Assembly: GCF_024124745.1 (NCBI RefSeq)
Contig: NZ_JAMXRU010000022.1
Coordinates: forward strand, 1 to 34,033
Direction of reading: 5' to 3'
DNA from: Aeromicrobium sp. CnD17-E
GTDB taxonomy: Bacteria > Actinomycetota > Actinomycetes > Propionibacteriales > Nocardioidaceae
DNA length: 34,033 bases
Shown here: positions 1 to 8,002 of the stretch, piece by piece
Layout: every line of letters starts with the position of its first letter
How positions within the stretch are numbered: the stretch's first letter is position 1
The notes under the pieces: generated by a model
Seen by the model: only the letters and a program-made list of their open reading frames with translations
What the model was told of the DNA's origin: nothing
The model's database searches: none
Position numbers and translations under genes: made by a program

Positions 1-456
1 CTGGCCGTCTGGGCGGCCGGGAGCCTGCTCGCCGGCGTCGTCGTCGGGGCGCTGCCCGCGCCCGCCGACGCCGTCGTGCGGCTGCGGTGGACGGTCCTCG
101 TCCTGGGCCTGCTGTTCGCGCCGCTGCTCCTCGCGCCCACCACCGCGTGGCTCACGGCCGGGCTCTTCCTGGCGGGCGTGATGATCTCCCCGACGATGAT
201 CGCCGCGACGAGCGTCGTCGAGGAGTACGTCCCGCCCGCCCGGCTCACCGAGGCGCTCACCTGGACGAGCACCGGTCTCGCCGTCGGGGTCGCTCCCGGG
301 GCCGCCGTCGCGGGCGCCGTCGTGGACCGGTTCGGTGCCTCCGCGGGGTTCGCCGTGCCCCTCGTGGCGGGGCTCGCGGCGGCGGTCGTCGCCTGGTGGT
401 TCCGACCACCGCCCCGACCCGACCGCGCCCTCGTGCCCGGTGCCGTCGCGGACTAG
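1..456 (+). CDS. MFS transporter, C-terminal fragment (5' end outside window)
   Basis: The reading frame is open from base 1 and stops at 454-456 (TAG), giving 151 residues of a very hydrophobic protein. It reads as the last four or five membrane helices of a 12-helix major facilitator permease: helix, short basic turn (VRLRW), helix pair, then an amphipathic loop (EEYVPPARLTEAL) and two terminal helices separated by DRFG, a typical MFS inter-helix loop. It ends in a proline/arginine-rich cytosolic tail. The substrate cannot be told from this fragment. The putA start lies 13 bases after its stop, and its stop codon is part of a TAGGCT hexamer that may serve as the putA promoter. Family call fairly firm, specificity unknown. 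Confidence 0.75.
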   Translation: MAVWAAGSLLAGVVVGALPAPADAVVRLRWTVLVLGLLFAPLLLAPTTAWLTAGLFLAGVMISPTMIAATSVVEEYVPPARLTEALTWTSTGLAVGVAPGAAVAGAVVDRFGASAGFAVPLVAGLAAAVVAWWFRPPPRPDRALVPGAVAD

Positions 457-459
457 GCT
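454..459 (+). promoter_or_regulatory. Possible -10 hexamer of putA
   Basis: TAGGCT matches the TANNNT -10 pattern repeated before many genes here. It lies ten bases before the putA ATG at 470, so a start six or seven bases downstream would leave a 3-4 base leader. The GGGAG at 465-469 abuts the ATG too closely to be a good ribosome binding site. No clear -35 is seen. Weak. Confidence 0.35.
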
Positions 460-469
460 GTCCCGGGAG

Positions 470-3400
470 ATGAGCACCTCCGCCGCACCACCCCCCGACG
501 CCCTGCTCGACGACGCCCCGCTGGACGAGCGAGCCGTCGCGCTCGTGCGACGGTGGGTCTCCACCGCCGGTCGGCGGCGCAGCGACCCTGCCGCTCGTCG
601 CCTGGCGACGCTGCTGAAGGACCCGGCCGGTCTGGACTTCACGATCGGCTTCGTCGACCGCGTCGTCCGCCCGGAGGACGTCGACGTCGCGGCCCGCAAC
701 CTGCGCGACCTGGCGCGTTCGCTGCCGACGTTCCTGCCCTGGACCCAGCGGTTCCTGCTGCGCCTCGGCGCCGTCGTGTCGGTGGTCATGCCGGGCCTGG
801 TGGTCAGGACGGCGCGGGCCACGCTGCGCCGCATGGTCGGCCACCTGGTGGTCGACGCACGTCCCGAGAAGCTCGGACGCACCATCGCCACGCTGCGCCG
901 ACGCGACGACCGGCTCAACCTCAACCTGCTCGGCGAGGCCGTGCTGGGCGAGGCGGAGGCGGTACGCCGCCGCGACCGCACCCTCGAGCTGCTGCGCCGC
1001 GACGACGTCGACTACGTGTCGGTCAAGGTCTCGGCGGTGGCCAGCCAGCTGTCGATGTGGGCCTTCGACGAGACCGTCGACCGGGTCGTCGAGCGGCTGG
1101 AGCCGTTGTACGAGGTGGCCGCCGAGCGTGGCTCGTTCATCAACCTCGACATGGAGGAGTACCGCGACCTCGACCTCACCGTGGCCGTGTTCACCCGGGT
1201 GCTGGAGGCGCACCCGCAGCTGGAGGCGGGGATCGTGCTGCAGGCCTACCTGCCCGACGCGCTCTCCGCGATGCAGCGCCTGCAGGGCTGGGCCCGGGCC
1301 CGACGCGAGGCCGGTGGCGCCGCCATCAAGGTCCGCGTCGTCAAGGGCGCCAACCTCGCCATGGAGCGCGTCGACGCGGCCGTCCACGGCTGGCCGTTGG
1401 CCACCTGGGGCACCAAGCAGGAGACCGACACCCACTACAAGCGGGTGCTGCGCTGGGCGCTGACGCCCGAGCGGGTCGACGCGGTCCGCATCGGCGTCGC
1501 CGGCCAGAACCTGTTCGACGTCGCGTACGCCTGGCTGCTGGCCGGCGACCGCGGCGTGCGCGACGCGGTCGACGTCGAGATGCTGCTCGGCATGGACGCC
1601 GGCCCGGTCGCCGCGGTCCGCGACGACGTCGGTGCGCTGCTGCTGTACACGCCCGTCGTGCACCCCGACGAGTTCGACGTCGCGATCTCCTACCTGGTGC
1701 GCAGGCTCGAGGAGAACGCCAGCCCCGAGAACTTCATGTCGGCCGCCTTCGACCTCGCCGACGACCCCGAGGCCTTCGAGCGGGAGGCGAGCCGGTTCCT
1801 CGACTCCGTCAAGGCCCTCGACGACGTCGTGCCCCCGCCGCACCGCGTGCAGGACCGCCGTACCGACGCGACCGACCACCACGTGCACGCGCACACCGAC
1901 GGCTTCTCCAACACCCCCGACACCGACCCGTCCACCGCGGGCAACCGCGTGTGGGGACGCCAGGCGCTCTCGCGCTCCACGTACACGCAGGTCGGGCTGT
2001 CGACCATCGAGACCAACCGGGTGCACGGTCCGGCCTCGCTCGAGACCCTCGTGGTCGGTGCCCGCGAGGCCGGGCGCGACTGGGCTGCTCGGGGCGCCGA
2101 GGTGCGCGCCTGGATCCTGCACCAGGCGGCAGCGGCGCTCGAGACCCGACGCGGCGACCTGGTCGCCGTCATGGCCGCGGAGACCGGCAAGACGATCGCC
2201 GAGGCCGACGTCGAGGTGAGCGAGGCGATCGACTTCGCCCACTACTACGCCGAGTCGGCGCGTCGGCTCGAGGTGGTCGACGGGGCACGGTTCGAGCCGG
2301 TCGCCCTCACCGTCGTGACGCCGCCGTGGAACTTCCCGGTCGCCATCCCCTGCGGCTCGGTCGTCTCGGCGCTCGCCGCCGGCAGCGCCGTCGTCATCAA
2401 GCCCGCGCCGCAGAGCCCCCGCTGCGCGGCCGTGATGGTCGAGGCGCTCTGGCAGGGAGGCGTGCCGCGCGACGTGCTGCGCTACGTCACGCTGGAGGAG
2501 GGCGAGCTCAGCAAGGCGCTGGTGTCCCACCGGTCGGTCGACCGGGTCATCCTCACCGGCTCGTGGGAGACGGCCGCCCTGTTCCGGTCCTGGCGGCCCG
2601 ACCTGCCGCTCATGGCCGAGACGAGCGGGAAGAACGCGCTCGTCGTGACGCCCAGCGCCGACCTCGACCTCGCGGTCGCCGACCTCGTGAAGAGCGCCTT
2701 CGGGCACGCCGGGCAGAAGTGCTCCGCCGCCAGCCTCGGCATCCTGGTGGGCTCCGTCGCCACGTCCGAGCGGTTCCGTCGCCAGCTCGTCGACGCGGTC
2801 ACGTCGTTGAAGGTGGGCTGGCCGGACGACCCCGACGTCTCGGTCGGACCCGTCGTCGAGGCGCCGTCGGGCAAGCTGCTCGACGCGCTCACCGTGCTCG
2901 GCGAGGGCGAGGAGTGGCTCGTCCAGCCTCGTCGTCTCGACGAGACCGGACGGCTCTGGTCGCCCGGCGTCAAGGTCGGCGTCCAGCCGGGCAGCACCTA
3001 CCACCGCACCGAGTACTTCGGCCCGGTGCTCGGGCTCATGCACGCCGCCGACCTCGACGAGGCGATCTCCTGGCAGAACGCCACCGACTTCGGCCTCACC
3101 GCGGGCATCCACTCCCTCGACCCCGACGAGGTCAACCGCTGGCTCGAGACCGTGGAGGCCGGGAACCTGTACGTGAACCGCGGCATCACCGGCGCGATCG
3201 TGCAGCGTCAGCCGTTCGGCGGCTGGAAGCGGTCGAAGGTCGGCGCGACGAGCAAGGCCGGCGGGCCCAACTACCTCTGCCACCTCGGCACCTGGCACCG
3301 TCGCCCCCTGCGCCACGTGCCCGACGACGTGACGCTCGCGCCCGAGGTCGGTGCGCTCCTCGACGCGGTCGCGCCGCACGTGCTCCAGGACCCGCTGGCC

Positions 3401-3904
3401 CAGCTGCGTGCCGCGGCTGGCTCCGACGAGGTGGCCTGGCAGCGGGAGTTCGGCCGCGAGAAGGACGTCACCGGTCTGGGTGTGGAGCGCAACGTGTTCC
3501 GGTACCGCCCCGGCAGCGTCCACGTGCGGCTGGGCGACGACCTCGTCCTGGCTGCCCGCGTGCTGCTCGCCGCCCGACGCTCGGGCGCGACCGTCACGGT
3601 CTCCTCCCCCGTGCCGCTGCCCGACGGCCTCGCCGACGACCACGTCGTCGAGGACGCGCAGGCCTGGCTGCGTCGGATGGCCGGCGAGAGGCCGGGCGTG
3701 GTGCGCCTGCTCGACCCGTCCCTCGCCCGACCGCTCGCGGAGGCCGTCGAGGGCGACCCCGACGTCGCCGTGCACGCCGACGAGGTCACGTGGTCCGGGC
3801 GGGTGGAGCTGCTGCCGTTCGTGCGCGAGCAGGCCGTCACGATCACGGCGCACCGCTTCGGCAACCACGACCCCGCGTTCGACCGCGTGCTGCCCCGCTC
3901 CTGA
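470..3904 (+). CDS. putA: Bifunctional proline dehydrogenase / L-glutamate gamma-semialdehyde dehydrogenase (type B PutA)
   Basis: This 1144-residue enzyme oxidises proline to pyrroline-5-carboxylate with FAD and then to glutamate with NAD+. The N-terminal half is the PRODH barrel, with VKVSAV and the RVVKGAN segment around Lys292. The ALDH domain follows: PPWNFP (Asn621), the general-base Glu717 in AETSGKN, and the catalytic Cys751 in GQKCSAA. About 200 residues follow the ALDH core and end in ELLPFVREQAVTITAHRFG. That is the extra C-terminal ALDH-like domain and flap of long type B PutAs. There is no N-terminal ribbon-helix-helix domain, so it should not autoregulate as enterobacterial type A PutA does. 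The ATG at 470 was chosen because it follows the MFS stop directly; the open frame extends to 335 but only inside the MFS gene. It converges on the TRIC gene with four bases between stops. Confidence 0.95.
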   Translation: MSTSAAPPPDALLDDAPLDERAVALVRRWVSTAGRRRSDPAARRLATLLKDPAGLDFTIGFVDRVVRPEDVDVAARNLRDLARSLPTFLPWTQRFLLRLGAVVSVVMPGLVVRTARATLRRMVGHLVVDARPEKLGRTIATLRRRDDRLNLNLLGEAVLGEAEAVRRRDRTLELLRRDDVDYVSVKVSAVASQLSMWAFDETVDRVVERLEPLYEVAAERGSFINLDMEEYRDLDLTVAVFTRVLEAHPQLEAGIVLQAYLPDALSAMQRLQGWARARREAGGAAIKVRVVKGANLAMERVDAAVHGWPLATWGTKQETDTHYKRVLRWALTPERVDAVRIGVAGQNLFDVAYAWLLAGDRGVRDAVDVEMLLGMDAGPVAAVRDDVGALLLYTPVVHPDEFDVAISYLVRRLEENASPENFMSAAFDLADDPEAFEREASRFLDSVKALDDVVPPPHRVQDRRTDATDHHVHAHTDGFSNTPDTDPSTAGNRVWGRQALSRSTYTQVGLSTIETNRVHGPASLETLVVGAREAGRDWAARGAEVRAWILHQAAAALETRRGDLVAVMAAETGKTIAEADVEVSEAIDFAHYYAESARRLEVVDGARFEPVALTVVTPPWNFPVAIPCGSVVSALAAGSAVVIKPAPQSPRCAAVMVEALWQGGVPRDVLRYVTLEEGELSKALVSHRSVDRVILTGSWETAALFRSWRPDLPLMAETSGKNALVVTPSADLDLAVADLVKSAFGHAGQKCSAASLGILVGSVATSERFRRQLVDAVTSLKVGWPDDPDVSVGPVVEAPSGKLLDALTVLGEGEEWLVQPRRLDETGRLWSPGVKVGVQPGSTYHRTEYFGPVLGLMHAADLDEAISWQNATDFGLTAGIHSLDPDEVNRWLETVEAGNLYVNRGITGAIVQRQPFGGWKRSKVGATSKAGGPNYLCHLGTWHRRPLRHVPDDVTLAPEVGALLDAVAPHVLQDPLAQLRAAAGSDEVAWQREFGREKDVTGLGVERNVFRYRPGSVHVRLGDDLVLAARVLLAARRSGATVTVSSPVPLPDGLADDHVVEDAQAWLRRMAGERPGVVRLLDPSLARPLAEAVEGDPDVAVHADEVTWSGRVELLPFVREQAVTITAHRFGNHDPAFDRVLPRS

Positions 3905-3908
3905 CCTC

Positions 3909-4529
3909 TCAGCCCTGCTGCAGGCCCGGCGGCAGGGGTGCTCGCCAGCCCCGCCAGAGGGCCAGGAGGCGCCAGCCGACGCAGAGCGCCCCGGCGCCGA
4001 CGTACGCCCACCAGCCGAGTCCGGCTCCGTGCGCGAGGACGGCGAGCAGCGCACCCGCGAACGCCGGGGTCGCGTACAGCTCCTCGCGGAAGATCACCGG
4101 CACCCGGCCGGCGAGCACGTCGCGCACGATGCCGCCGCCGATCGCGGTGACCATGCCCAGCAGGGCCGCGGGCAGGACCCCGAGCCCGTACTCCGCGGCC
4201 TTGACCCCGCCGGCTACGCAGAACACCGCCGCTCCCACCGCGTCGAGCACGGTGATCTGCGACTCGCGGCGTCCGAACGTCGGGTGGAAGACGAAGACCA
4301 CCACCGACGCGACGGCCGGCACGAGCAGGTAGCGCCAGTCCAGCAGGGCCGCCGGGGGCACCGCGCCGATGAGCACGTCGCGCAGCACCCCGCCGCCGAG
4401 GCCCGTCACGAGTCCCAGCACCGCGGCGCCGAAGACGTCGAGCTCCTTGCGCACGGCGACGATCGCGCCCGTGCACGCGAACACCGCGATCCCGACCAGG
4501 TCGAGCGTCACGATCCACACCTCGGGCAC
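3909..4529 (-). CDS. TRIC-type (UPF0126) cation channel protein
   Basis: A 206-residue, seven-helix membrane protein of the prokaryotic trimeric intracellular cation channel family (formerly UPF0126). The internal duplication is visible: GGGVLRDVL at residues 45-53 and GGGIVRDVL at 131-139 are the two glycine-rich kinks with the conserved Arg-Asp that line the pore in solved family members. These channels conduct K+ and/or Na+. The start is GTG at 4529-4527, fixed by a TAGGCT hexamer exactly six bases upstream and the absence of a Shine-Dalgarno sequence. It is divergent from sepH and convergent with putA. Physiological role in this organism unknown. Confidence 0.9.
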   Translation of the reverse strand: MPEVWIVTLDLVGIAVFACTGAIVAVRKELDVFGAAVLGLVTGLGGGVLRDVLIGAVPPAALLDWRYLLVPAVASVVVFVFHPTFGRRESQITVLDAVGAAVFCVAGGVKAAEYGLGVLPAALLGMVTAIGGGIVRDVLAGRVPVIFREELYATPAFAGALLAVLAHGAGLGWWAYVGAGALCVGWRLLALWRGWRAPLPPGLQQG

Positions 4530-4535
4530 ACCGAG

Positions 4536-4541
4536 AGCCTA
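4536..4541 (-). promoter_or_regulatory. Leaderless promoter -10 (TAGGCT) of the TRIC gene
   Basis: Reading the minus strand, TAGGCT (4541-4536) is followed by six bases and then the GTG start at 4529, so transcription would begin at the start codon. No Shine-Dalgarno sequence is present. The -35 is not obvious. Confidence 0.6.
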
Positions 4542-4598
4542 GGACGTCGCCCTGGCGGCGGGCGAGCGTGTCGCCGCAGCAGGGCCCCGACGGCCGCC

Positions 4599-4625
4599 TA
4601 CGATGGCGGTGCAACCAGTGGGAGG
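4599..4625 (+). promoter_or_regulatory. sepH -10 element and ribosome binding site
   Basis: TACGAT at 4599-4604 fits a -10 box. GGAGG at 4621-4625 is a strong Shine-Dalgarno sequence seven bases before the ATG at 4633. Together they imply a leader of about 22 bases. They also rule out the in-frame ATG at 4603, which overlaps the -10 box. Confidence 0.6.
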
Positions 4626-4632
4626 ACGCTCG

Positions 4633-5637
4633 ATGCGCGAACTCGGCCCCGATCGGCTCAGCGACGACGGACGGTACCTCGTCCTGCGCGAGCCCGGTCG
4701 ACCGGAGCTGTTCCGCGTCCCCGTCGACCGGCGGCTCGCCGCCCTCGTCGAGGCCTCCCCCCGTGCCCGGGGCCGTGCCCACGGCCAGATGGAGATCACG
4801 ATGGAGAGCAGCCTCACCCCGCGCGAGATCCAGACCCGGATCCGTCGCGGCGAGTCCCCCGACCAGGTCGCCGAGTCCGCCGGCGTGCCCACCGAGCAGA
4901 TCGAGGGCTTCGCGACCCCGGTGCTCGCCGAGCGCGCCTACATGGCCGAGCAGGCCCGCACCACGACGATCCGTCGCCGCCACGCCGCCGGACCGGGCGT
5001 GCTGCTCGGCACGGCCGTCGACGAGAGCGTCGCGGCCCAGGGCGGCGTGCCCGAGGAGGCCGCGTGGGACGCGTGGCGACGCGAGGACGGTCGCTGGACC
5101 GTGCAGGTCTTCGCGCCCGACGCGCTCGAGCCGGCCCGCTTCTGCTTCGACGCCAAGAGCCGTTACGTCCTGCCCGACGACGAGGCCGCCCGCCTCCTCG
5201 TGGGCGACGTCGCCGCACCGGAGGCGACCGACATGGCCATCGCCGACGCGCTGCGTGCCGACGAGGAGCGGGTCGAGGAGCCGACCACCCCCGAGGCAGA
5301 GCCGGAGGAGCAGCTGCTCGTGCACCTGCCCGACGAGGCACCCCACGCCCTCGTGCACTCGCTCAAGGAGGCCCGCGACCGTCGGGCCATGGAGCAGCTC
5401 TCCCTCACCGACGAGCCGACGCCGGAGCCCGCGCGCCCTGCCCAGCGTCGTGACGAGACCCCGCGACGTGACGAGCCCGCGTCCGAGGCGTCCGAGCCGG
5501 AGGTCGCGCAGGCCGAGGACGACGTCGAGGAGCACGTGGCCGTCCCCGACACCGTCGCCCCGCGGGGCAAGAAGCGTCCTGAGCGTCGGCGGGTGCCGAG
5601 CTGGGACGAGATCATGTTCGGCGGCCGCCCGGAGTAG
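4633..5637 (+). CDS. sepH: Septation protein SepH (DUF3071)
   Basis: This 334-residue protein matches SepH, the actinobacterial cell-division factor that binds FtsZ directly and promotes its assembly into filaments and rings. The conserved N-terminal block (MRELGPDRLSDDGRYLVL) is followed by a helix-turn-helix-like region at about residues 57-102 (LTPREIQTRI through QVAESAGVPTEQIEGF). In Streptomyces SepH this region is needed for FtsZ binding. A long acidic, proline-rich disordered linker leads to the conserved C-terminal peptide SWDEIMFG (323-330). The start at 4633 has a GGAGG at good spacing. It is monocistronic, divergent from the TRIC gene and convergent with tdk (11 bases between stops). 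Confidence 0.93.
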   Translation: MRELGPDRLSDDGRYLVLREPGRPELFRVPVDRRLAALVEASPRARGRAHGQMEITMESSLTPREIQTRIRRGESPDQVAESAGVPTEQIEGFATPVLAERAYMAEQARTTTIRRRHAAGPGVLLGTAVDESVAAQGGVPEEAAWDAWRREDGRWTVQVFAPDALEPARFCFDAKSRYVLPDDEAARLLVGDVAAPEATDMAIADALRADEERVEEPTTPEAEPEEQLLVHLPDEAPHALVHSLKEARDRRAMEQLSLTDEPTPEPARPAQRRDETPRRDEPASEASEPEVAQAEDDVEEHVAVPDTVAPRGKKRPERRRVPSWDEIMFGGRPE

Positions 5638-5648
5638 CCGCCCGTCCC

Positions 5649-6302
5649 TCAGGGGAACGGCAGGACGTCGGGCGAGAGCGCCGCGGCCTTCGCCGTCGCC
5701 GCGGTCATGCGCCGGCGGTGGTGACGTCGGCACAGCACCTCGTAGCCGACCGACGGGGTCGGCCGGTCCGGGTCGTCGACGTCGCCGACGACGATGACCT
5801 CGCCCTCGGTGACCATCACGCCGTCCTCCGTGCGGGCGTTGTGCGTGGCGCGCTCCCCACACCAGCACAGCGCCTCGACCTGCAGCGGCAGGACCCGGTC
5901 GGCGAGCTCGACCAGTCGGGCGGCGCCAGGGAAGAGCCGCGTGCGGAAGTCGGTGAGGATGCCGAAGCAGAACACGTCGATGTCGAGCTCGTCGGCGATC
6001 TTGGCGAGCTGCTCGACCTGCTCAGGCGTGTAGAACTGCGCCTCGTCGCACACCAGGTAGTCGATGCGTCCGCCGCGGGTCAGCTCGTCGACGACGTGCT
6101 CCCAGAAGTGCAGGTGCTCCTCGACCTCGGTGGCAGGCACCGACAGGCCGAGGCGGCTGGAGAGCGTCGCCTCGCCGGCGCGGTCGTGCGAGGCGAAGAC
6201 GCGTCCGACCCGACCGCGTGCGCGGTGGTTGTGGTCGAGCTGCAGGGCGAGGGTGCTCTTGCCGCAGTCCATCGTGCCGGAGTAGAAGATCAGGTCGGCC
6301 AC
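5649..6302 (-). CDS. tdk: Thymidine kinase (type II)
   Basis: This 217-residue cytosolic salvage enzyme phosphorylates thymidine to dTMP with ATP. The P-loop is GTMDCGKS (residues 9-16) and the Mg/catalytic site is DEAQF (86-90, Glu87 the expected base). The C-terminal lasso/zinc region keeps four ligands: Cys146, Cys148, Cys191 and His194. The first pair is spaced C-x-C, one residue shorter than the usual C-x-x-C. The GTG start at 6302 follows GGGAGG (6316-6311) with eight bases of spacing, so the annotation is secure; an ATG six bases upstream of that GTG is out of frame. It lies 21 bases after the phosphodiesterase gene and is the last gene of a four-gene minus-strand operon. Confidence 0.95.
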   Translation of the reverse strand: MADLIFYSGTMDCGKSTLALQLDHNHRARGRVGRVFASHDRAGEATLSSRLGLSVPATEVEEHLHFWEHVVDELTRGGRIDYLVCDEAQFYTPEQVEQLAKIADELDIDVFCFGILTDFRTRLFPGAARLVELADRVLPLQVEALCWCGERATHNARTEDGVMVTEGEVIVVGDVDDPDRPTPSVGYEVLCRRHHRRRMTAATAKAAALSPDVLPFP

Positions 6303-6323
6303 GGGCTCATCCTCCCAGCCGGG

Positions 6324-7433
6324 TCAGGTCGCGAGCAGCACGGGGATCCGCAGCTCGGCCTCCGTGACCGACCCGTGGAAGCCCTTCATGCGCATCTCGA
6401 GCGGGAAGTCGTCGGTGCTGAAGACGCCGAAGTCGCCGAGCGACGCGACGACGACGTCGCCGACCCGTCCGGCGACCTGCGGAGCCAGGGGGCCGAACCA
6501 GTCGTCGAGCTCGTCGCGGGTCCGCACCACCGCCCGGTCGCCGCAGGCCGCCCGCCAGCGCTCGGCGACGGCCTCGCGCTCCTGACGGGCCGTGTACAGG
6601 TGCCGGAACCGCGCCTCCCCGGCGAGGAGGTCGACCCCGTCGAGCAGGTCGGGACGGTCGGCGACGTCGAACCGACCCTCGGCCGGGAGGTCGACCATGC
6701 CGTGGTCGGCGGTCACGAGCAGCACGGTGTCGTCGGGCAGGAGGTCGCGCAGCTGCGCCGTCTCGCGGTCGACCGTGACCAGCACGTCGCGCCACTCCTG
6801 CGACGTCGAGCCGTGCGCGTGGCCCGCGTGGTCGAGTCGCGACTCGTAGGCGTAGACCAACGAGCGGTCAGCGTCCTCGGCGACGTCTGCGACGACGTCG
6901 AGGCGCTCCCACACCGAGCCGACGCCGTGGAACGGCGCGCCACGCTGGCTGCAGAGCGTGAGCCCCGAGCCCTCGAAGCGCGACTCGTTGACACTGGCGG
7001 CATTCAGTCCCGCCTCGTGGAGACGCTGCAGGACGGTGGGGTGGCGCTGCCACTGGAGGGCGTCGACCGGCTGGTCCCAGGCGAGGGCGTTGAACCGGCG
7101 GCCGGTCTCGGGCACCCGCGAGGTGTAGCCGACGACGCCGTGCGCGCCCGCGCGCAACCCGGTGCCGAGCGACGTGAGGCTCGTGACGGTCGTCGACGGC
7201 ACGCCGCAGACGACGTCGGGGACCGAGGGCAGGGACGACAGGAACGGCGCGAGGTGCGCGTGCTCGCGCAGCAGCTGCTCCCCCATCCCGTCGACGAGGA
7301 GCACGACGTAGCGACGTGCGTCGGGAAGGCCGAGCGTGTCGTGGAAGCCGAGGTCGGGTCCGGCGACGACGGCCGCTGCGGACGTCATGACCTCGTGCAG
7401 GCCGTGGCGGCCCGCAGGTCCGGGTCGACTCAT
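6324..7433 (-). CDS. Alkaline phosphatase-superfamily protein (nucleotide pyrophosphatase/phosphodiesterase type)
   Basis: A 369-residue hydrolase of the type I phosphodiesterase/nucleotide pyrophosphatase branch (PF01663). The two-metal centre is visible: Asp48 in VLLVDGMG, the nucleophile segment VPSTTVTSLTSLGTG (Thr82 the likely nucleophile), DHAGHAHGSTS with its Asp/His ligands, TADHGM, and a final His in KGFHGS. There is no signal peptide, so it is probably cytosolic. The in vivo substrate is unknown. The start is the ATG at 7433, which shares an ATGA overlap with the end of the DUF5998 gene. The open frame continues upstream to 7631, but only inside that gene. The coupling suggests the two proteins are made in fixed ratio. 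Confidence 0.85.
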   Translation of the reverse strand: MSRPGPAGRHGLHEVMTSAAAVVAGPDLGFHDTLGLPDARRYVVLLVDGMGEQLLREHAHLAPFLSSLPSVPDVVCGVPSTTVTSLTSLGTGLRAGAHGVVGYTSRVPETGRRFNALAWDQPVDALQWQRHPTVLQRLHEAGLNAASVNESRFEGSGLTLCSQRGAPFHGVGSVWERLDVVADVAEDADRSLVYAYESRLDHAGHAHGSTSQEWRDVLVTVDRETAQLRDLLPDDTVLLVTADHGMVDLPAEGRFDVADRPDLLDGVDLLAGEARFRHLYTARQEREAVAERWRAACGDRAVVRTRDELDDWFGPLAPQVAGRVGDVVVASLGDFGVFSTDDFPLEMRMKGFHGSVTEAELRIPVLLAT

Positions 7434-8002
7434 GCGGTGCCGCTCGTGGCGGCCGAGAGCCGCCGCGCGAACTCGAGCAGACGCTCCACCGCGGCGCCAC
7501 CGTCGGCCGCGGAGCTGAGCCGCAGCGAGAAGTCGTCGCCCGTCAGGTTGCCGGTGTAGCCGTGGTCGGCGTCGCAGTCGGGGTCGCTGCACTGCGCGGG
7601 CTCGAGGTCGAGGTGCGACACCGCGCCCCACCCGATCGTGACCACGGCCTCCTCGAGCTTGCCCGACGTCGCGACCATGCGGGTGACGACGACCGACCGG
7701 ATGCGGTGGATCGACACCGCCTCGCTCGTGGTCGACGTGTAGGGCTTCGGGAGCAGGTCGTCCGGCGGGTGCTCGTCGGTGTGCACGAGGACGACACGCG
7801 ACGGCGTCATCACGAGGACGGTCATGTGACGGCGGATCTCGTCGCGCTCGAACGTCGGCTCGTGGTGCACGACGTGCGCGAGGACGTCCTCGTCGGCGAG
7901 GGCGTCACGGAGACCGGCGGTGACGATGTCGGGGTAGTAGCCGCTGCGGGCGATCTCGGTGAAGACGTCCGAGCTCGGGCCGGCGGGGCGCTCGCGTCGC
8001 AT
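7430..8002 (-). CDS. DUF5998 family protein
   Basis: A 190-residue soluble protein that I recognise as the actinobacterial DUF5998 family, of unknown function. It begins with a helical segment (DVFTEIARSGYYPDIVTAGLRDAL) seen across the family, then a mixed alpha/beta core resembling PH/Tudor-like strands (HMTVLVMTPSRVVLVHTDEHP). A possible metal-binding cluster follows: Cys138, Cys143 and His147 in QCSDPDCDADHG. The ATG at 8002 shares its A with the TGA of the upstream acyltransferase gene (TGATG). Its own stop lies inside the ATGA of the next gene, so it is translationally coupled on both sides. Confidence 0.8.
   Translation of the reverse strand: MRRERPAGPSSDVFTEIARSGYYPDIVTAGLRDALADEDVLAHVVHHEPTFERDEIRRHMTVLVMTPSRVVLVHTDEHPPDDLLPKPYTSTTSEAVSIHRIRSVVVTRMVATSGKLEEAVVTIGWGAVSHLDLEPAQCSDPDCDADHGYTGNLTGDDFSLRLSSAADGGAAVERLLEFARRLSAATSGTA

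Noticed and set aside
257..4054. A 1265-codon open frame on the minus strand opposite putA, and other very long frames (553-4332 plus, 10825-13692 minus, 22562-24658 minus, 26178-29231 plus, 28048-30483 minus, 30523-33261 minus)
   Set aside because: All lie opposite or out of phase with genes of clear function. Their products are arginine/glycine/histidine-rich low-complexity sequence without domains, the usual artefact of about 72% GC.
4603..4632. Upstream in-frame ATG start for sepH
   Set aside because: It overlaps the likely -10 box, has no ribosome binding site, and adds residues not in the family; the ATG at 4633 has GGAGG at seven bases.
7434..7631. N-terminal extension of the phosphodiesterase frame
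   Set aside because: It lies wholly inside the DUF5998 gene in another frame; the ATGA overlap marks 7433 as the start.
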